A stretch of 64,000 bases of DNA from Fulvimarina sp039652615. Its GTDB lineage: Bacteria; Pseudomonadota; Alphaproteobacteria; Rhizobiales; Rhizobiaceae. The position numbers were made by a program, and so were the translations under genes. Under the pieces are notes generated by a model. That model had not been told where the DNA came from. It was given only the letters and a program-made list of their open reading frames with translations, and ran no database searches. The stretch lies in the NCBI RefSeq assembly GCF_039652615.1, contig NZ_JBDJAC010000014.1:39663-103662 (forward strand). The letters are read 5' to 3'. Shown piece by piece: positions 61,731 through 64,000 of the stretch (position 1 is the stretch's first letter; each line of letters begins with the position of its first letter).

Positions 61731-62974
61731 AGCGCCAGCGCCCGCTTGAGATCATCGTGCTCGAAGGCGCTGGCCATCCGGGTAATCTCGGCAGAGCGGG
61801 CGCCGGCCGCTTTGGCGGTTTCACGCCACGTCGCGGTCACGGTCGCGACCTCTTTGATGATTGCGCGGGCTTGCAGCATTGTGAGGCCGAAGAATTCCGA
61901 AGCTGCCTCAAGCAGGTCAAGCGAGCAGGTGCCCTCGTCGAGGTCGATGTTCGTCGTTAGCACGCGGGCTTTGAGATCGGTGGGCACAGGATTGAGGTCA
62001 TAGGCGGGAGAAAGAGACCACCCTGCCTTGCCGAGCCAAAGGAAACCATGGTTGCGCAGGTGATCGTCGACATTGGAAATCAACACGTTGAAGACGACGC
62101 GCCGATAGAGGGCATGAGCGTCGGTCTTCCCCTGCGCACCATGTTGCGTAAGAGCGTCGACGATCTCCGGGTAGCTGCCGCGCTCACCGTCCTTGGCGCC
62201 CATCATCGCCATTGCAGATAGGAAAGGAGTGCGGATCGGGCCGGCGCGATCGAAGCGCCGCGACAGCATCACCGCCTTGCCGGCGACCTCAATCAGCTCA
62301 TGGTGAGGGGTGGTGATGCCGGCCTGGTCAGCCAGCCGTAGCGCAATCTCCTCCCACGTCTCCATGCTGTAATCGTCGGTCTCCTTCGGGAATTTGGCGA
62401 TGGAGAGGTGTCCGTGCTGGTCGATGACCGACGCTTTCGGCCGCGCGCCGCCAAGGGAGGAGCCGGGGGCGAAGATGAGTTGAAGATCGTCGTCCGTTTC
62501 CTCGTCCCGGAGGATCCGTTCGGTGATCTGGAGCAGCCGCCCGAGTTCGATCAGAGCGGGGACGCCGGCGCGGATCGGCGCCTGGAACGCCTCTTCGCCT
62601 GCCCAACGGAATCTGAGGGCACCCAGGCGAGTCTCGTCGGCGACGCCGAGCAGGTAATCACTTTCCGCAAGGGTGCGAACGGCGCGCCCTCCGCGTTCGG
62701 CAAGACGGCGCTCGGCCCGTTGCATAAGACGGCGCCCCCATGTGTCGGGCGCTGAGTCTCCGATGGAGCCAAAAGTCACCAGTCCGGCAGGAGGGGCGAA
62801 GGCACCGCGGCTTAGGGCAAGGGCAGGCTCAAGCGAGAACCGGTCGGGATCGGCGAGCCACGCGCCATCATATTCGAAAAGGATAGTCTCCGCGCCTCGA
62901 ACGCGATTGCTCCTCGCCAGGCCGATAGGGCGCGTGCGGCCATCCAAGTCGATATGTACCTCGAAGTCAGCCAT
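61727..62974 (-). CDS. hipA: HipA-type toxin kinase
   Basis: A Ser/Thr kinase toxin of the HipBA type. The 415-aa protein has an N-terminal subdomain (DGRTRPIGLARSNRVRGAET), the ATP-binding Lys block HGHLSIAKFPKETDDYSMET, the catalytic loop NVLISNVDDHLRNHGFLW (N-x-D-D-H-x-x-N) and the metal Asp in WSLSPAYDLNPVP. The open frame extends to 63232 across hipB, but the start is MADFEVHIDLDG at 62974. It overlaps hipB by 8 bp and the downstream nuclease-like gene by 4 bp. Known HipA inactivates tRNA synthetases. Confidence 0.93.
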   Translation of the reverse strand: MADFEVHIDLDGRTRPIGLARSNRVRGAETILFEYDGAWLADPDRFSLEPALALSRGAFAPPAGLVTFGSIGDSAPDTWGRRLMQRAERRLAERGGRAVRTLAESDYLLGVADETRLGALRFRWAGEEAFQAPIRAGVPALIELGRLLQITERILRDEETDDDLQLIFAPGSSLGGARPKASVIDQHGHLSIAKFPKETDDYSMETWEEIALRLADQAGITTPHHELIEVAGKAVMLSRRFDRAGPIRTPFLSAMAMMGAKDGERGSYPEIVDALTQHGAQGKTDAHALYRRVVFNVLISNVDDHLRNHGFLWLGKAGWSLSPAYDLNPVPTDLKARVLTTNIDLDEGTCSLDLLEAASEFFGLTMLQARAIIKEVATVTATWRETAKAAGARSAEITRMASAFEHDDLKRALAL

Positions 62975-63302
62975 CGCGAGATGATCCGACTGTTCGCTTG
63001 AGATGGACGTGCTTGGGCAGTTCCGCGCTGGCCAGCGCTTGGCCAACAGGGTCGTTGCCGATGTCGGCGATCTGGCCCAGACCGTCGAGCAAGCCGAGCG
63101 CCTGAAGGACGCCTGCATAAATGCCGATGCTGACATTGGTGTCCCCAGCCTCGACCTTTTGCAGGGTCGAGCGGGATGTGAAGGCGCGTTCTGCGACGAC
63201 AGCCATTGGCAGCCGCCGACGCCTACGGGCATCGTGGATGTCTGCGCCGAGCTTGCGCAGAACGCGCCGCACAGCGGCTGGAGGGTTATGTGGTGTAGGC
63301 AT
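62967..63302 (-). CDS. hipB: HipB-type antitoxin, HTH DNA-binding
   Basis: A 111-aa protein with a HTH-XRE core: IHDARRRRRLPMAVVAERAF then TSRSTLQKVEAGDTNVSIGI. It binds and neutralises HipA and represses the operon. The C-terminal tail ELPKHVHLKRTVGSSRD could contact HipA. The frame starts at 63317, but an ATG at 63302 with GAAGG six bases upstream is the better start. It is first in the minus-strand unit hipB-hipA-nuclease-like gene. Confidence 0.88.
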   Translation of the reverse strand: MPTPHNPPAAVRRVLRKLGADIHDARRRRRLPMAVVAERAFTSRSTLQKVEAGDTNVSIGIYAGVLQALGLLDGLGQIADIGNDPVGQALASAELPKHVHLKRTVGSSRDG

Positions 63303-63667
63303 TTGAAACCTTCGCACTACAGATTGGCGAGATATGTAGCACGAAGATTACAATTTTCCTAGCCCTCGCGCGATGGCCATCCCATTGAGGGAGGGGTGGC
63401 AGACCGGGGCCGTGACGGTATAATTCCGGGAGGCTGAATCGTGGCCGGCGTAGTCTGGCGTAGAGGCGGCGGTCCGGGCTGGGCGGACTTTCGGGGCGAT
63501 GTCGCCGCCGCGCCTGTCGATAGATGGCGGAACCACAATTTTCGCGATCTGCCAGAAAAAGCCAATGATTTCAAAGGCCGGTACTTTTGACGGTCTATAT
63601 GACGGTATACAGAAATCGCGAAAATATTTTTCGCAATTGATTCAGATGCTTAATACGTCAGTTGATA
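63303..63667. promoter_or_regulatory. Right island end with GACGGTATA sites
   Basis: No gene seen. GACGGTATA occurs at 63414-63422 and 63601-63609, with GACGGTCTA at 63588-63596. An A/T-rich palindrome GCGAAAATATTTTTCGC lies at 63618-63634. The promoter of hipB must also be here, next to 63302. Confidence 0.6.
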
Positions 63668-63682
63668 ATCGAGTGGGAATGA
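63668..63682. repeat. Right attachment site (attR)
   Basis: ATCGAGTGGGAATGA repeats the guaA 3' end with one substitution (A to G) at position 6. It marks the right limit of the island, 11,437 bp from the left copy. Confidence 0.8.
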
Positions 63683-63736
63683 CGGAGGCTCTACGCGGTT
63701 CTTCGCAATAACGGATTTGAAAACGTGGCTTTGCCG

Positions 63737-63791
63737 CGCTCGCCTCATAGCGTATCCGGCATAATCAGCCGGATACGCTATGAGGCGAGCG
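63737..63791. repeat. 24-bp perfect palindrome with 7-base spacer
   Basis: Left arm 63737-63760 and right arm 63768-63791 are perfect reverse complements (starting CGCTCGCCTCATAG), with ATAATCA between. It lies 55 bp outside the right attachment site. It could be a strong terminator of rightward or leftward reading, or the end of a mobile element. Confidence 0.8.
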
Positions 63792-63927
63792 GAATTTGAC
63801 CCGCATGACAGTGCTTGACATCAGCCGAAGGCGCTGGGCCTAGCCATGGTTTATGAGTGCGCGACGGGCGTCGTATCGGTCACGTCCGTCAAGCTGGTGT
63901 AATTTTCTGGGTGGCCTGAGGTCATGA

Positions 63928-64000
63928 TCAGGCGGCTTTCATGGTTGTGATGGTGAGGATCGGATCGATCTCCTCCTTGTCGATCTCTGCGAAGGCCTCG
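63928..64000 (-). CDS. C-terminal end of a gene that runs off the window
   Basis: On the minus strand an open frame enters from the right edge and ends EAFAEIDKEEIDPILTITTM then KAA and a stop at 63928. Only 24 codons are visible and I do not recognise the protein. A transposase is possible, given the IS-like surroundings, but nothing in the residues proves it. Confidence 0.35.
   Translation of the reverse strand, partial: EAFAEIDKEEIDPILTITTMKAA

Larger units (their letters stand above)
52231..63682. mobile_element. Genomic island integrated at guaA (about 11.4 kb)
   Basis: It is bounded by the 15-base direct repeat described at attL and attR. The integrase gene lies just inside the left end. 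An AlpA-type factor, defence genes (decayed Gabija, hipBA) and an IS3 remnant make up the cargo. No conjugation or phage structural genes are seen. Several cargo genes are richer in A/T-ending codons than the flanking chromosome, as judged by eye (notably the MerR gene). It is likely an integrative, non-conjugative defence island. Confidence 0.8.

Noticed and set aside
61727..63232. HipA starting at 63232
   Set aside because: The first 86 residues are out-of-frame reading of hipB; the kinase family starts at the Met at 62974.
1..64000. CRISPR arrays
   Set aside because: No regularly spaced direct repeats with unique spacers were seen; the GACGGTATA copies are irregularly spaced and belong to the island ends.

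Overview
The window is GC-rich chromosomal DNA of an alphaproteobacterium, most likely a marine member of the Hyphomicrobiales close to Fulvimarina or Aurantimonas. This is an inference from gene content: a DddL-type DMSP lyase, crtW/crtZ/crtX carotenoid genes, a complete sox cluster with soxCD, a DUF2336 protein, a DUF2585 protein, and a 6S RNA placed before the 5-formyl-THF cyclo-ligase gene.

Layout. 1-17 kb holds housekeeping and mixed genes: a thioesterase, tRNA-Thr, NAD kinase, a nitroreductase/flavin reductase pair, a ThiE-like gene, a Sel1-repeat protein, EF-P, an inositol monophosphatase, a MotA/OmpA-like envelope pair, dddL, a PQQ-type sugar dehydrogenase with cytochrome c, and an ABC exporter. 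17-21 kb holds rpmE and a FUSC/DUF1656/HlyD export operon. 21.3-25 kb holds a divergent carotenoid locus, with DUF2585-crtZ facing crtX-crtW, which predicts ketolated, hydroxylated and glycosylated carotenoids. 25-36.6 kb holds hslV, 6S RNA, a CAP-domain lipoprotein, a GST, a YmdB-type phosphoesterase, a Crp/Fnr regulator, transaldolase, an MBL-fold enzyme, an outer-membrane barrel, a YeeE-type transporter, a methyltransferase and an MscS channel. 36.6-47.4 kb is the sulfur-oxidation cluster. It has an ArsR-type persulfide-sensor candidate and soxS on the minus strand, and soxV-soxW-soxX-Y-Z-A-B-C-D, a secreted DsrE-like protein and a SoxT-like transporter on the plus strand. Together these predict periplasmic thiosulfate oxidation with cytoplasmic regulation. 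47.5-52.2 kb holds rsmB-tspO-MTA/SAH nucleosidase, a lipoprotein and guaA.

The last 12 kb is an integrative genomic island inserted at the 3' end of guaA. The final 15 bases of guaA (52231-52245) recur with one mismatch at 63668-63682, and the integrase gene starts about 320 bp inside. Both island ends carry several copies of a GACGGTATA motif, the expected layout of integrase arm sites. The cargo is an AlpA-type factor, a MerR regulator, a decayed Gabija locus and a four-gene minus-strand block. In the Gabija locus, gajA has lost its N-terminal half at an IS3 remnant that also cuts an immunity-protein-like gene, while gajB is intact. The minus-strand block is hipB, hipA, a probable PD-(D/E)XK nuclease that overlaps hipA by 4 bp, and an unknown protein. 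This hipBA-nuclease arrangement is the best candidate for an undescribed system.
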